Shown here: in pieces, positions 7,849 through 17,059 of the stretch
Numbering within the stretch: position 1 is the stretch's first letter
Layout of the letters: every line of letters begins with the position of its first letter
Origin: Acidobacteriota bacterium
Lineage (GTDB): Bacteria > Acidobacteriota > Terriglobia > Bryobacterales > Bryobacteraceae
NCBI GenBank assembly: GCA_025352795.1
Contig: JANXSF010000086.1
Location: 1-64,000, forward strand
Length of the DNA stretch: 64,000 nucleotides
Reading direction: 5' to 3'
The notes under the pieces: generated by a model
Seen by the model: only the letters and a program-made list of their open reading frames with translations
What the model was told of the DNA's origin: nothing
The model's database searches: none
Translations under genes and position numbers: made by a program

Positions 7849-9171
7849 ATGAAAAAGTTCTACCTTGAAACGTTCGGCTGCCAAATGAACGTCCACGATT
7901 CCGAAAAAGTTATCGGGACCTTGGTCAACTCCGGCTATGAGCAAACGGAAAGCGTGGACGAAGCGGGTCTTGTGCTCTACAACACTTGCAGCATTCGCGA
8001 CAAAGCCGAACAGCGCGTATTTAATCGTCTGGCACATTATAAAAAGCAGGCTGCCGCCGGGAAAATCTTTGGAGTTCTGGGATGCGTCGCTCAACAGGAA
8101 GGCGAACGAATCTTTGAACGGGTTCCCCACGTTTCCTTAGTGTGCGGTTCGGCCAGCTACACCAAGCTTGGTGAATTACTGCAGCAGCTTGAATCGGGCA
8201 ATCGTAGAGTCACCGGCCTCAGTCTCGATACCGAAGATACTTTCGACACTCCCCTCACCCGTCGCGATAACCCGCATCGGGCCTATATTACGGTCATCGA
8301 AGGTTGCGATAAAGCCTGCTCTTACTGTGTGGTTCCTTTTACTCGAGGTCCGGAACGCAGTCGTACTTCCGCCAGTGTCATGGAAGAAGCTCGCCGATTA
8401 GCCGATGGTGGCTACACAGAAATTCAGTTGCTGGGGCAAAATGTGAACAGCTATCGCGACCCTTCCGCCGCCGGTTGGGACTTCGCCACTTTACTTGACG
8501 CCGTTGGAAATGTGGGTGGCGTTCGACGAGTACGCTTCACCACTTCTCACCCTCGCGATTTCCTCAAGCCCATTGTCGATGCCATCTCCGCCAATCCTCG
8601 TTTGTGCAATCACGTTCATCTTCCCGTGCAGTCTGGATCATCCAAAGTGCTTGCCGCAATGCAACGTCACTATGATCGCGATCAGTATATGGAGCGCATT
8701 GAGTGGATCAAAAGTTCGCCACGTTCCATCGCCATTACAACAGACATCATCACTGGTTTTCCTGGCGAAACAGATCAGGATTTTGAACAGACATTGGATC
8801 TTTTGGACGAAGTGCAATACCATTCTCTCTTCTGCTTTAAGTATTCGCCACGCCCCAACACTTCCGCGCTGGCCTTGCCCGATCAGTTGACTGACGATGA
8901 AAAAGGTCGGCGCCTAACCACTTTGATTGAACGTCAACGGGCCATTCAGTTGGAAGTGAATGGTCGCTTTGTGGGCGACACCCAGGAAGTGATGGTGGAA
9001 GCTTATTCCGATTCCAATAGCCTGTGGTTCGGTCGCACTGGCGATAATAAAACACTCAACTTTTCAGGCCCCACCAGAGAGAGCAATCCACTTGTAGGGA
9101 CGTATCAGCCAGTGCTGGTCACTCGGGCAAGTCCAAACGCATTGATCGGGGAATGGGCTCCTCGCGCATAA
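7849..9171 (+). CDS. miaB: tRNA-2-methylthio-N6-isopentenyladenosine synthase MiaB
   Basis: A radical SAM methylthiotransferase that thiomethylates i6A37 of tRNAs reading UNN codons. The N-terminal UPF0004 domain holds the second cluster ligands C11, C47 and C79. The radical SAM cluster is C153-x3-C157-x2-C160 (CDKACSYC), followed by LLGQNVNSY and HLPVQSGS, and a C-terminal TRAM domain covers about the last 65 residues. QNVNSY and PFTRGPERSR distinguish MiaB from RimO and MtaB. The ATG at 7849 begins directly with the conserved KKFYLETFGCQMN. It probably forms a transcript with the DUF151 gene 19 bp downstream. Confidence 0.95.
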   Translation: MKKFYLETFGCQMNVHDSEKVIGTLVNSGYEQTESVDEAGLVLYNTCSIRDKAEQRVFNRLAHYKKQAAAGKIFGVLGCVAQQEGERIFERVPHVSLVCGSASYTKLGELLQQLESGNRRVTGLSLDTEDTFDTPLTRRDNPHRAYITVIEGCDKACSYCVVPFTRGPERSRTSASVMEEARRLADGGYTEIQLLGQNVNSYRDPSAAGWDFATLLDAVGNVGGVRRVRFTTSHPRDFLKPIVDAISANPRLCNHVHLPVQSGSSKVLAAMQRHYDRDQYMERIEWIKSSPRSIAITTDIITGFPGETDQDFEQTLDLLDEVQYHSLFCFKYSPRPNTSALALPDQLTDDEKGRRLTTLIERQRAIQLEVNGRFVGDTQEVMVEAYSDSNSLWFGRTGDNKTLNFSGPTRESNPLVGTYQPVLVTRASPNALIGEWAPRA

Positions 9172-9190
9172 TAGTTAATAGGAGGTTCAG

Positions 9191-9676
9191 ATGGAAGTAG
9201 AAATGAAAATACGGGGTCTCATGATGGACCCAATCACTCAAAGCCCCATCGTCATCCTCAAGGACGTTACCGGGAATACGATTCTTCCTATATGGGTCGG
9301 CATGTACGAAGCCAACGCCATTGCCCTTGAGATTGAAAAAATCTCCACGCCCCGTCCCATGACCCATGATTTGATCAAGACACTTCTTATGGGGCTGGAA
9401 ACTGGAATTCGGAAAATTGTCGTTCATGAACTGAAAGACGATACGTTTTACGCCTTGATCTGGCTGGAAAAAGATGGGTTATTGATGAGTGTCGATTCCC
9501 GCCCTAGTGATGCATTGGCCTTGGCCCTTCGGCTCGATTGCCCCATTTTCGTGGACGAACAGGTGATTAAAAATTCCAAGTCCTCTGTAAGCGTGAACGA
9601 GAAAGTAACCAGCGAAGAGCTTCGAAAGTGGCTGGAAGGTTTGAACGACGAAGATCTTGGCCGTTACAAAATGTAA
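9191..9676 (+). CDS. Bifunctional nuclease family (DUF151) protein
   Basis: A 161-residue DUF151 protein with a strong AGGAGG box before the start. Conserved features are LPIWVGMYEANAIALEIE, RPMTHDLIKTLL, and the acidic-rich segment VDSRPSDALALALR with IFVDEQV. Plant and archaeal members show RNase and DNase activity, but the role in bacteria is poorly defined. It sits between miaB and a small hypothetical gene whose ATG overlaps its stop (TAATG). Probably cytosolic. Confidence 0.85.
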   Translation: MEVEMKIRGLMMDPITQSPIVILKDVTGNTILPIWVGMYEANAIALEIEKISTPRPMTHDLIKTLLMGLETGIRKIVVHELKDDTFYALIWLEKDGLLMSVDSRPSDALALALRLDCPIFVDEQVIKNSKSSVSVNEKVTSEELRKWLEGLNDEDLGRYKM

Positions 9677-9987
9677 TGAATCCTGACCTTTTGAAAAAGT
9701 TAGAGCGCCTGTCCGCTGCGGGTATCGAGTTGGTGCCTTTTGACGCAATCAGCAATCACTACGTGTTAGCGCGCGATGGGTGCGTATCATTGGTTGAAAA
9801 GCGTCAACGCGATTTCGGCAAAGTAGGCGCACCCGGCATAATGACAGAAAAAGGATTCGCCTGTTTAGTGTGGCGCGAAGAGTTAGGATTTTTTGTCGCC
9901 AAAGGTTTTGAACAGCAAGCCACTGCGGAGCAAATTGTCAGTTTAAGAAAGTTCAGCGCTGATTTGAATCAGGCTCTGCATCAATAA
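9676..9987 (+). CDS. Conserved-looking small protein, unknown function
   Basis: The ATG at 9676 overlaps the stop of the DUF151 gene, so it is probably translated with it. The 103-residue product has no membrane segment and no motif I recognise; the middle part (YVLARDGCVSLVEK, MTEKGFACLVWREE) looks like a small beta-rich fold. Its last 35 bases overlap the 3' end of the convergent glycosyltransferase gene. The frame is also open upstream inside the DUF151 gene, but the overlapping ATG is more credible. Confidence 0.6.
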   Translation: MNPDLLKKLERLSAAGIELVPFDAISNHYVLARDGCVSLVEKRQRDFGKVGAPGIMTEKGFACLVWREELGFFVAKGFEQQATAEQIVSLRKFSADLNQALHQ

Positions 9988-12679
9988 GTATTCGATAGAG
10001 TTCCCGTTGCGATAGGGCAATCGTGTCCCAACTATAGTTTTCTTCCACCGTCTTGCGCGCCCGCTGCTCCATAGCCTTTCTCTTTGCTGGATCTTTCAGC
10101 AACATTCGAATCGCATCTGCCATCGCCACACCAGTTGACTCCACCAAAACATCTTGGCCATCGGTAAGATCCAGCCCATTGATTCCAGCGGGCGTTGCCA
10201 CCACTGCCTTGGCCATTGCCATCGCTTCCATAATCTTGATATTCGTTCCAGCAGAGGCTATCAAAGGTGCAATTACCATCGTTGCTTTTCGATATGCCGG
10301 CCGGACGTCACTCACAAAGTCCTCCACCTCCACCCCCGGTAACGACAAATCCAGTTGCACTCGGGAACGGTACAGCTCCATAAAATATTCATGACGAGAC
10401 CCCGCAATAATGTGCAATTCCGGGTGCAAATCGGCCAAATGCGGCCAAACCTCGCGCAGGAAAAACTCCACCGCCATTAGGTTCGGCAGATGCGCAAACG
10501 ACCCAATAAACAACAATCGGGCAGGCCGTGGATCTTCCCTTGAAGCCTGAAAACGCTCCAGGTCAACACCATTCGCAATCGTCACTGCCTGTCCTTTGCT
10601 CAAACTGGAAGAAGCCTCAACCGTAGCCCGATCCTTATCCGACATAGTAACCACAGCATCCACTTGTTGCCACGCGGCGGTTTCAAATTGAATCCACATA
10701 TCCCGCTGCAACCGTGTTTCCCAATCTTCGCTGTCTTGCAATAGCTGTTCGTAAAGGTCCAGCGTAATGTCATGTTCAACCAGAATTGTTTTTGCAGGTC
10801 TGCAAATATTGGCGTATTGCGCCATTTGTGTGAACTCAAGCTGCACGATTCCTGGTTGCCATTTCCGAATCGTCTGTCGTAGCGCCTGCCCAAAAGCATC
10901 TGAGGAAAATTCCTCCACCACCTGCGGACGCCCTGGCCGAAACGGAACCAGATGCGACCCCACCCGCTTCACTAAAACTATCTCCACAAACAGTTCTCGC
11001 AATTCCACCGGTGGTTGGGTCAGCTCATCAGTAAACACCACCAGAACTTGATCGAAATCCAATGCCGCGCCGCGCATTAAATTGAACATCCGCACAGCCC
11101 CGCCATGCGACAAAGGGAAGGGAAGGTATGGCGACGCCACTAAGACTCGCGGCTTGCCCGTGGCCCGCTTGCCTGGAAACACCGCCACCTCACCACTGAC
11201 CAATGACAGAAACGGATAGCCCTTGTGCGATGGTTTCACCCAGAAAGGAGCCCGCCATGCTTTCCCCAGTGCAACCGATGCCGCCTTAACTGGCTCCATC
11301 CTGGCCGCCTGATGATTCAGCCGCGCTACCGCTTCTTTCCAAAGTTCTGGGAACTCGTCTCTTGAAGTTGCCCCGGCTACAAACTTCAAATAGTTTTGCT
11401 CCACCAACAGGTCAATCTGTTCCGGCTGGAATAGTTTGGAGCTTGTCTGCCGATGGAAGTGCAACACGCGGGCCTTGGCTGCAAACACTGTGGGCCAGCC
11501 CCGTTGCCATGCACGAAATCCCAAATCAAGGTCTTCCACATAGGCAGGTTGATATTGATCGCCGAAGCATCCCAGTGCTCTCAACTTGGCCGTATCGTAG
11601 AGTGTGCAGCCGCCGCTGCCATAAAGAACGTAACTGCCATCTTCCCCTTCCACAGGCAAATCACAGCGAACCGAGAAGTCATCGACGACCCGTAGATTTG
11701 GCGGCACGCGCACCGCTTTACCTGTTTCCTGACGACGCTCCCCTTCAGGGAAAAAGATTTGCGCAGTCGCCCCAAACAGGTCCGGCACTTGGTCAAACGC
11801 ACGCCGCAATTCCTCTATAAAACCGGGCTCCACAACCATGTCGTTATTGAGCATCAGCAGATGCGCATATTTTGCAACTTCGATTCCTAAGTTGGATGCC
11901 CTTCCAAAGCCCAGCGTTTCCCGTTCCACAATCACTCGTACTGTTGGGTAAGTGTCTTTCAACCATTGCGCTGTGCCATCCTTGGAACCGTTGTCCGATA
12001 CAATCACCTCACCGTTGTATGGAACTTGCGACAACAGTTCCGGCAACAAAGTCTGCAATAAATGACGACCGTTATGCGACGGAATCACAATGCTTACGCC
12101 TTCTGGCAACCTTGATTTTGCCGAACCTGTAAGAACAGCGTCGGCTTGCAGTGTCTTCCTAAACTGAGCAACAATGCCTCCAAATCGCGCAGCTATCGCT
12201 GCCATCGGTCTGCGAAAAGCCCATGGATGCGCCAGCCGCCACAGCAGGGTGTACATGGCCGACCCCGGCATGCTTTGGCTCACCACCAGATTTCGCGACC
12301 TCCACAGCAGGTGTCGAATAATGGTGGGAAAGGAGCGCGGGCGAATCATCCAATGATTCATGCTGTCGTTGAATGCCACCACCTGCAACGGCCAGTTCCG
12401 CCAAGCTATCCAGCGCATTGCCCAATAGGGCATTTGCGGTTGCAGAATAATGCCCGCCAGTACCACTTTGCGATTGGCCACCGCTGCGCGCACCCGTGCC
12501 TGATTCAACGAATACGGCCGTTTGGGAATATAAGGGATCCAGCGGTATGCAACGGGCGGAGCAAATTCGCTGACAACCATCAGCTCAACATCGGGAAGCA
12601 GCCGCGACATCTCTTCCAGAAAGCCTGGAATTAAATCGTCACTGCCAGAAGCGAACGCGAGCTTGACGGCTTTGTTCAA
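9953..12679 (-). CDS. GT2-GT4 fusion glycosyltransferase, 908 aa
   Basis: A long cytosolic protein with three parts. Residues 1-190 are an N-terminal region unknown to me. A family-2 (GT-A) glycosyltransferase covers about 195-440, with VSIVIPSHNG, ETLGFGRASNLG and LMLNNDMVVEPG (the metal-binding acidic motif). A GT-B glycosyltransferase of family 4 type covers about 520-890, with SHGGAVRMFNLM, ANGVDLERF, FIGSFAHLPN and the nucleotide-binding KIMEAMAMAKAVV. Fusions like this usually build surface polysaccharide or glycoprotein glycans. The TTG start overlaps the stop of the gene before it (TTGA), so the two are coupled. Confidence 0.85.
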   Translation of the reverse strand: MNKAVKLAFASGSDDLIPGFLEEMSRLLPDVELMVVSEFAPPVAYRWIPYIPKRPYSLNQARVRAAVANRKVVLAGIILQPQMPYWAMRWIAWRNWPLQVVAFNDSMNHWMIRPRSFPTIIRHLLWRSRNLVVSQSMPGSAMYTLLWRLAHPWAFRRPMAAIAARFGGIVAQFRKTLQADAVLTGSAKSRLPEGVSIVIPSHNGRHLLQTLLPELLSQVPYNGEVIVSDNGSKDGTAQWLKDTYPTVRVIVERETLGFGRASNLGIEVAKYAHLLMLNNDMVVEPGFIEELRRAFDQVPDLFGATAQIFFPEGERRQETGKAVRVPPNLRVVDDFSVRCDLPVEGEDGSYVLYGSGGCTLYDTAKLRALGCFGDQYQPAYVEDLDLGFRAWQRGWPTVFAAKARVLHFHRQTSSKLFQPEQIDLLVEQNYLKFVAGATSRDEFPELWKEAVARLNHQAARMEPVKAASVALGKAWRAPFWVKPSHKGYPFLSLVSGEVAVFPGKRATGKPRVLVASPYLPFPLSHGGAVRMFNLMRGAALDFDQVLVVFTDELTQPPVELRELFVEIVLVKRVGSHLVPFRPGRPQVVEEFSSDAFGQALRQTIRKWQPGIVQLEFTQMAQYANICRPAKTILVEHDITLDLYEQLLQDSEDWETRLQRDMWIQFETAAWQQVDAVVTMSDKDRATVEASSSLSKGQAVTIANGVDLERFQASREDPRPARLLFIGSFAHLPNLMAVEFFLREVWPHLADLHPELHIIAGSRHEYFMELYRSRVQLDLSLPGVEVEDFVSDVRPAYRKATMVIAPLIASAGTNIKIMEAMAMAKAVVATPAGINGLDLTDGQDVLVESTGVAMADAIRMLLKDPAKRKAMEQRARKTVEENYSWDTIALSQRELYRILIDAEPDSNQR

Positions 12680-13740
12680 ATCAAATCCGATAGCTCGCCG
12701 ACATCTCCTCCGGCCTGATGCATTTGAACCATGTAAATTGCCTGCATAGCAAATGCTGTGGAAACAGGGTTCACCATCGGCATTGTGACCCCTTCACGCT
12801 TGCCGAACCCAAACCCTCCGCTGACTTCCTTGCGGTCACTCACATATTGATAGCCGGTCAGCCTTTCCACTGCAGCACCACCAGAGGCTCCTACTTTTCC
12901 ACAAAGCACCCTCAATCGCAGCAACTGCGAACACACATCGGAACGTTCAAATTTAGGCGCAATACGGTCCAGCAATGTCGAAGTTTTTTCAATCCCATTC
13001 ACCAGGACCTGCATATGCTCGGGCCTTTTCAGCAGCGCTTCCAAAAAATAGCCATAAGCATGCAGCCGGTTCATCACTTCTTCATCATCATCGCTCCCTG
13101 GCAAAAACTGCGATTCATTTGCCAGTGCTTGCTGCATTGCGTCGTCAAACCAACCTTTAAGAACAGGGTCGCTGGTCAGTTCGCCCACTTCAGCCCAAGC
13201 CAACGCTGCTTTCAGTTGGAAACAACCAGGTTCACGCGACCACTTTTTTTGATGCGGCAATGGTTTGAAATGCGGGAACAAAATTATCGGATGCCAGTTG
13301 CCATCTTCAGCCCGAAATTGCCGCATCCCATAAGCGCAAGCAGTGGCCACATCCAGCAGAATCTGTCGTTTGTTGATTCTCCAAAGCGCCAATAACCCAC
13401 GGATGATAATGCCGCAATCGAAAAAATAAGCTGGCGGCAAAGGGTAGGCTACTTCAAATGGAAACAAGCCATACTCCGGATGCCAGGCTTCTTTCACCAG
13501 AAATTCGGCTGCCCTTTCCGCGCCATCCAAATATTTCTGTTCGCCCGTTATTTGGTGCAACCAACACAAAGCACTCACTGCATATCCGGTGATCTCTGCA
13601 GAAACAGGCAGGTTGCCCGAATCCATGCGATAGTATCGGGCAACCCCGCCATCAGCAGTGAGGATTCCTGAAGTAAGGAACCAGTTGCCAGCATTGGCTA
13701 GCAGTTGGGAGCAGGGAAGAGACGAAGCAGACGGTGGCAC
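12676..13740 (-). CDS. Putative alpha/alpha-barrel protein linked to glycosyltransferase
   Basis: A 354-residue protein with no signal peptide and a GTG start. Repeated helical pairs with aromatic patches (ITGYAVSALCWLHQ, CGIIIRGLLALWR, GCFQLKAALAWAEV, NRLHAYGYFLEALL, VSTAFAMQAIYM) suggest an alpha/alpha toroid like that of six-hairpin glycosidases or terpenoid cyclases. I cannot assign a family. It is upstream of, and coupled by a 4-bp overlap to, the fused GT2-GT4 gene, so a role in making or trimming a glycan is a fair inference. Catalysis is not shown. Confidence 0.6.
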   Translation of the reverse strand: MPPSASSLPCSQLLANAGNWFLTSGILTADGGVARYYRMDSGNLPVSAEITGYAVSALCWLHQITGEQKYLDGAERAAEFLVKEAWHPEYGLFPFEVAYPLPPAYFFDCGIIIRGLLALWRINKRQILLDVATACAYGMRQFRAEDGNWHPIILFPHFKPLPHQKKWSREPGCFQLKAALAWAEVGELTSDPVLKGWFDDAMQQALANESQFLPGSDDDEEVMNRLHAYGYFLEALLKRPEHMQVLVNGIEKTSTLLDRIAPKFERSDVCSQLLRLRVLCGKVGASGGAAVERLTGYQYVSDRKEVSGGFGFGKREGVTMPMVNPVSTAFAMQAIYMVQMHQAGGDVGELSDLI

Positions 13741-13915
13741 GCGGAATTAATAGTGTAGCATTGCCAGGAATGCACTTTAGCTGTAAGAGTTCACACACCT
13801 TTCGGAAACCTTAGTGCTGCCCACTGCGTCATTTTTGCTAGACCTAAATGAAGGTGTTTTTCACGTCGCCGGAACAACTTCGGCTTGCTATACTATTTAT
13901 TTCGCCAAACCCAAG

Positions 13916-16669
13916 ATGATGAAGGTACTTCTCTGTTTTCTCGCGGCCGTTTCAATTGCGCCTGCCCAAGATTTGTTTCCCGGCCAAGCTGCCCGGTTGG
14001 TGATTGGTCAACGCACCTTTACTGCCCAATTTTCCGGTGCTGACTTTAACCTGCTCGGCGGAGCCAGCGGTGTAGCCTACGCCAACGGCATGCTATTTGT
14101 CGCCGATTCCAATCGCTTTGGCGCAGCCCCCATCAATCATCGAGTTCTTATTTACCGAAATTTCGGCAAAGATCTACCACCCGTTTCCAAAGAATTCGCA
14201 GTTGACGATACGATTCGTTGCCCAGCCTGCGTTGGGAATGCGGATGTAGTGCTGGGTCAACCGGATTTTATTACCGCCGACCTCACCCTTCTTCCCAAAC
14301 AAAATACGCTGCGTCTGCCTACCGCTGTGGCCAGTGATGGTCAACGATTGGTGGTTGCCGATACGGATAATAATCGCGTTCTCATTTGGAACTCCATTCC
14401 CACGTCCAACAAAGCCCCTGCCGATGTTGTTATCGGCCAAACGGATTTCACCAAAGGTACAGCAGTTCGTCCGCCGAACAACAAGAGTCTTCTTGGACCA
14501 CAAGGCGTCTGGATTCAATCGGGAAAGCTCTACATCGCCGATACCCAAAACCATCGTATTTTGATCTTTAACAATATCCCCACTTCTAACAATGCTGCTG
14601 CCGATGTTGTCCTGGGGCAGAAAGATTTTAATTCAGCCGTCGAACTGGATCTGGTGAAGGCCACCGTCGACCCGCAAAATAACAATCTACTGAATCCGGT
14701 TTCTGTAACAAGCGATGGCGTGCGGTTGTATGTTTCCGACCTGGGCTTTAATCGAGTACTGATCTGGAACTCTATCCCCACCTCGAACACCAAAGCTGCT
14801 GACGTTGTAGTGGGCCAGCCAGATTTTATATCAGCAATTGCCAACAATGTGGTGAACATGTGTCCTTCCAACGGTGTGGATGCAACTAATATGCCCACTT
14901 ATCCCGCCGTGTGCAGTTCCACCTTGCAGTACCCACGCTTCGCCCTTTCCGATGGTAAACGCCTGTTCATAGCCGATGGTGGGAACGATCGCGTACTGGT
15001 TTACAATACTATCCCCACTACCAATGCGGCCAAGCCGGACATTATATTGGGGCAGTTGGCCGACGATATCAATCGCGTATCCGACGCATCTTTTCCCCAG
15101 TTGCGCGCCTCTAGTGATCAGCTCCGCACGCCTAGTTCACTAGCTTGGGATGGCACCAATCTGTTCGTCAGCGACCCTTTCAATCGCCGCATTATGGTCT
15201 TCTCTTTGGCTGACAAAGGTCTGGTTTATAACGCCGTTCGCAACTCAGCCAGTGTCGACGTCTTCGCCCAGGGAACAATCATTTTCGCCGGAACCGTCCG
15301 TGAAAATGACGAAGTCACCGTTACCATCAACGCCAAGGATTATAAATACAAACTGAAGAAAGATGACAAGGTGGAAACGGCCGTTCTTCAGATCGCCGCA
15401 TTGATTAGCGCCAACGGTGGCGATCCAAATGTCCTGGCCCGACCTTTCCCCGGCGGTATCATTCGGCTTTCAGCACTCAAGGGAGGCGTGGATGGCAACG
15501 CCATCACACTCGCTACCACAACGACTCCTGCCGACGCCACTATCACTTTAACCGTCTCTGGTGCAACGCTCAATGGTGGTCAGGATGCAGCGAAAATTGC
15601 CCCTGGAACTTTGATCACAATCAAAGGCGACAATCTGTCGGAAATCACTGCTTCGGCATCAGATTTGACCAAGGAACTGCCTCGTGAATTGGGCGGCGTT
15701 CAAGTTTACTTCGATGGTTTTAGAGCACCATTGATTTTCGTATCCCCAACTCAAATTAACGCCCAAGTGCCCTTTGAAGTCAGCGATGCGACCAGCATCA
15801 ACGCCTGGGTTCGCACCAAATTCGCTAACGGTAAAATCGTGGTCTCAAGCCCAGTGGCCGTTCCGATTGTTCCGCAGAATCCTGGAATTTTCGCCGATGG
15901 TGGCGATGACCCACGTCCTGGTGTAGTGCTGCACTACAGCTCCAAAGCTACTGGCACAGTTTCTGTGGACGGATCAGTGAAAGTAGGCGATAAGGCTACC
16001 ATTGTCATCGGGCCTGCAGACAATAACAAAACTTACACCTATGTTGTAAAAGACTTGGACACGTTGGCAACAGTCCGCGATGGTCTGATCGCATTAATCA
16101 ATGCTGATGCCGATGCTCTTGTAGAAGCTTACGGCGCTGGAATATTTACACGTGTTCGTCTGCGTGCCAAGAAAGAGGGTCCTGACTTCAATGGTCTGGT
16201 TTACAACACAACTACCAATTCCGATGCTCAAGTCATCCTGACCCCAACTACGCCAGCTCTCTGTTGTGCCAACGTTGCTGGATCTCGCGTTACCGCTGAT
16301 AACCCTGCACTGCCTGGAGAAACGATCGTTATCTATGCAACCGGTTTAGGCTTGGTCTATCCAATTGATGTAGTTTCACCTCCTGTGGATAGTGATAAAA
16401 TCCCTGTCGGAACAGGGAAGCCCTACAACGGCAGCCTGCTGAATCAGCCCAATCCAGCTACATCATTCCTTTCATCGCTAGCAGGCGGGAAGACGGCCAA
16501 CGTGCTGTTCACCGGTTTGAAGCAAGGTGCCATTGGAATTTACGAAGTGCACTTGGAACTGAATAGTGCACTGCCTACGGACCCAGCAACTGAAGTTACT
16601 ATCGCGCAGGACATTTACGTTTCTAACGTGGTCACTTTCCCGGTAGTCAATCCGACACCAGTCCCCTAG
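13916..16669 (+). CDS. Secreted NHL-repeat beta-propeller protein with two TIGR03437 modules
   Basis: I take the start at ATG 13916 (MMKVLLCFLAAVSIAPAQ, a signal peptide). The frame is open to 13814, but the extra residues do not look real. The 917-residue product has at least five blades marked by repeats of GVRLYVSDLGFNRVLIWNSI type and TSN..AADVVLGQ linkers (about residues 30-440). A TIGR03437 module follows (ITIKGDNLSE, PLIFVSPTQINAQVPFE), then an inserted beta-domain and a second module-like half (ETIVIYATGLG, ANVLFTGLKQGAIGIYEVHLEL). Two segments (about 470-550 and 680-770) look like duplicated copies of one another (NDEVTVTINAKDYKYKLKKD; VGDKATIVIGPADNNKTYTY). Probably a surface adhesin or binding protein. 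Confidence 0.8.
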   Translation: MMKVLLCFLAAVSIAPAQDLFPGQAARLVIGQRTFTAQFSGADFNLLGGASGVAYANGMLFVADSNRFGAAPINHRVLIYRNFGKDLPPVSKEFAVDDTIRCPACVGNADVVLGQPDFITADLTLLPKQNTLRLPTAVASDGQRLVVADTDNNRVLIWNSIPTSNKAPADVVIGQTDFTKGTAVRPPNNKSLLGPQGVWIQSGKLYIADTQNHRILIFNNIPTSNNAAADVVLGQKDFNSAVELDLVKATVDPQNNNLLNPVSVTSDGVRLYVSDLGFNRVLIWNSIPTSNTKAADVVVGQPDFISAIANNVVNMCPSNGVDATNMPTYPAVCSSTLQYPRFALSDGKRLFIADGGNDRVLVYNTIPTTNAAKPDIILGQLADDINRVSDASFPQLRASSDQLRTPSSLAWDGTNLFVSDPFNRRIMVFSLADKGLVYNAVRNSASVDVFAQGTIIFAGTVRENDEVTVTINAKDYKYKLKKDDKVETAVLQIAALISANGGDPNVLARPFPGGIIRLSALKGGVDGNAITLATTTTPADATITLTVSGATLNGGQDAAKIAPGTLITIKGDNLSEITASASDLTKELPRELGGVQVYFDGFRAPLIFVSPTQINAQVPFEVSDATSINAWVRTKFANGKIVVSSPVAVPIVPQNPGIFADGGDDPRPGVVLHYSSKATGTVSVDGSVKVGDKATIVIGPADNNKTYTYVVKDLDTLATVRDGLIALINADADALVEAYGAGIFTRVRLRAKKEGPDFNGLVYNTTTNSDAQVILTPTTPALCCANVAGSRVTADNPALPGETIVIYATGLGLVYPIDVVSPPVDSDKIPVGTGKPYNGSLLNQPNPATSFLSSLAGGKTANVLFTGLKQGAIGIYEVHLELNSALPTDPATEVTIAQDIYVSNVVTFPVVNPTPVP

Positions 16670-16682
16670 TTTTCCTTTTAGC

Positions 16683-16760
16683 AAAAGACCGCTCCGTTGC
16701 GGTCACGGCTCTGTAACATAATGGTCATACAGATCCGTGACCGCAAGGGAGCGGTCTTTT
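16683..16760. repeat. Long inverted repeat, copy 1; probable bidirectional terminator
   Basis: Left arm 16683-16715 and right arm 16728-16760 form a 33-bp stem with two mismatches around a 12-base loop. The arms begin AAAAGACCGCTCC and end GGAGCGGTCTTTT, so each strand shows A/T flanks like a rho-independent terminator. It lies 14 bp after the stop of the NHL-repeat gene. Nearly the same sequence recurs at 55127-55206, so this is a dispersed element (REP- or MITE-like) and not a one-off terminator. Confidence 0.85.
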
Positions 16761-16788
16761 AACCACAAGTTATCTTAAGTGTCTTTTG

Positions 16789-17046
16789 TCACAACTGATA
16801 AGGTTTGAAGCCGTTTTCCCTTAACACCAATCGCGCCCGCTCCAACTCCTCAGGCAGTACGTAAAAAAAAGCCCCCACCCGTTCTGTCCTGAAAACTACC
16901 CCACCATGATAGGTGTCAGGTTCCACGGCGTATTCAAATGAAGCGGCATCCAGTATCCCTTCCAACTTCTGTGCATCGCGCAACCGCTTGCCGATGTACA
17001 GTAAATCCATTTCCAGATCCTGGAAAAAGTCTGGTTCCCGCTTCAT
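16789..17046 (-). CDS. Small DUF2007-like protein
   Basis: An 85-residue soluble protein: LLYIGKRLRDAQKLEGILDAA...YAVEPDTYHGGVVF. The pattern of a short beta-alpha-beta unit with a ligand-like loop resembles DUF2007 (putative signal-transducing) proteins, but the match is by eye. The upstream gene (17060-17509) is in the same direction 13 bp away, so they probably share a transcript that ends at the hairpin 16683-16760. Confidence 0.5.
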   Translation of the reverse strand: MKREPDFFQDLEMDLLYIGKRLRDAQKLEGILDAASFEYAVEPDTYHGGVVFRTERVGAFFYVLPEELERARLVLRENGFKPYQL

Positions 17047-17059
17047 AAATGGCTTAAAC

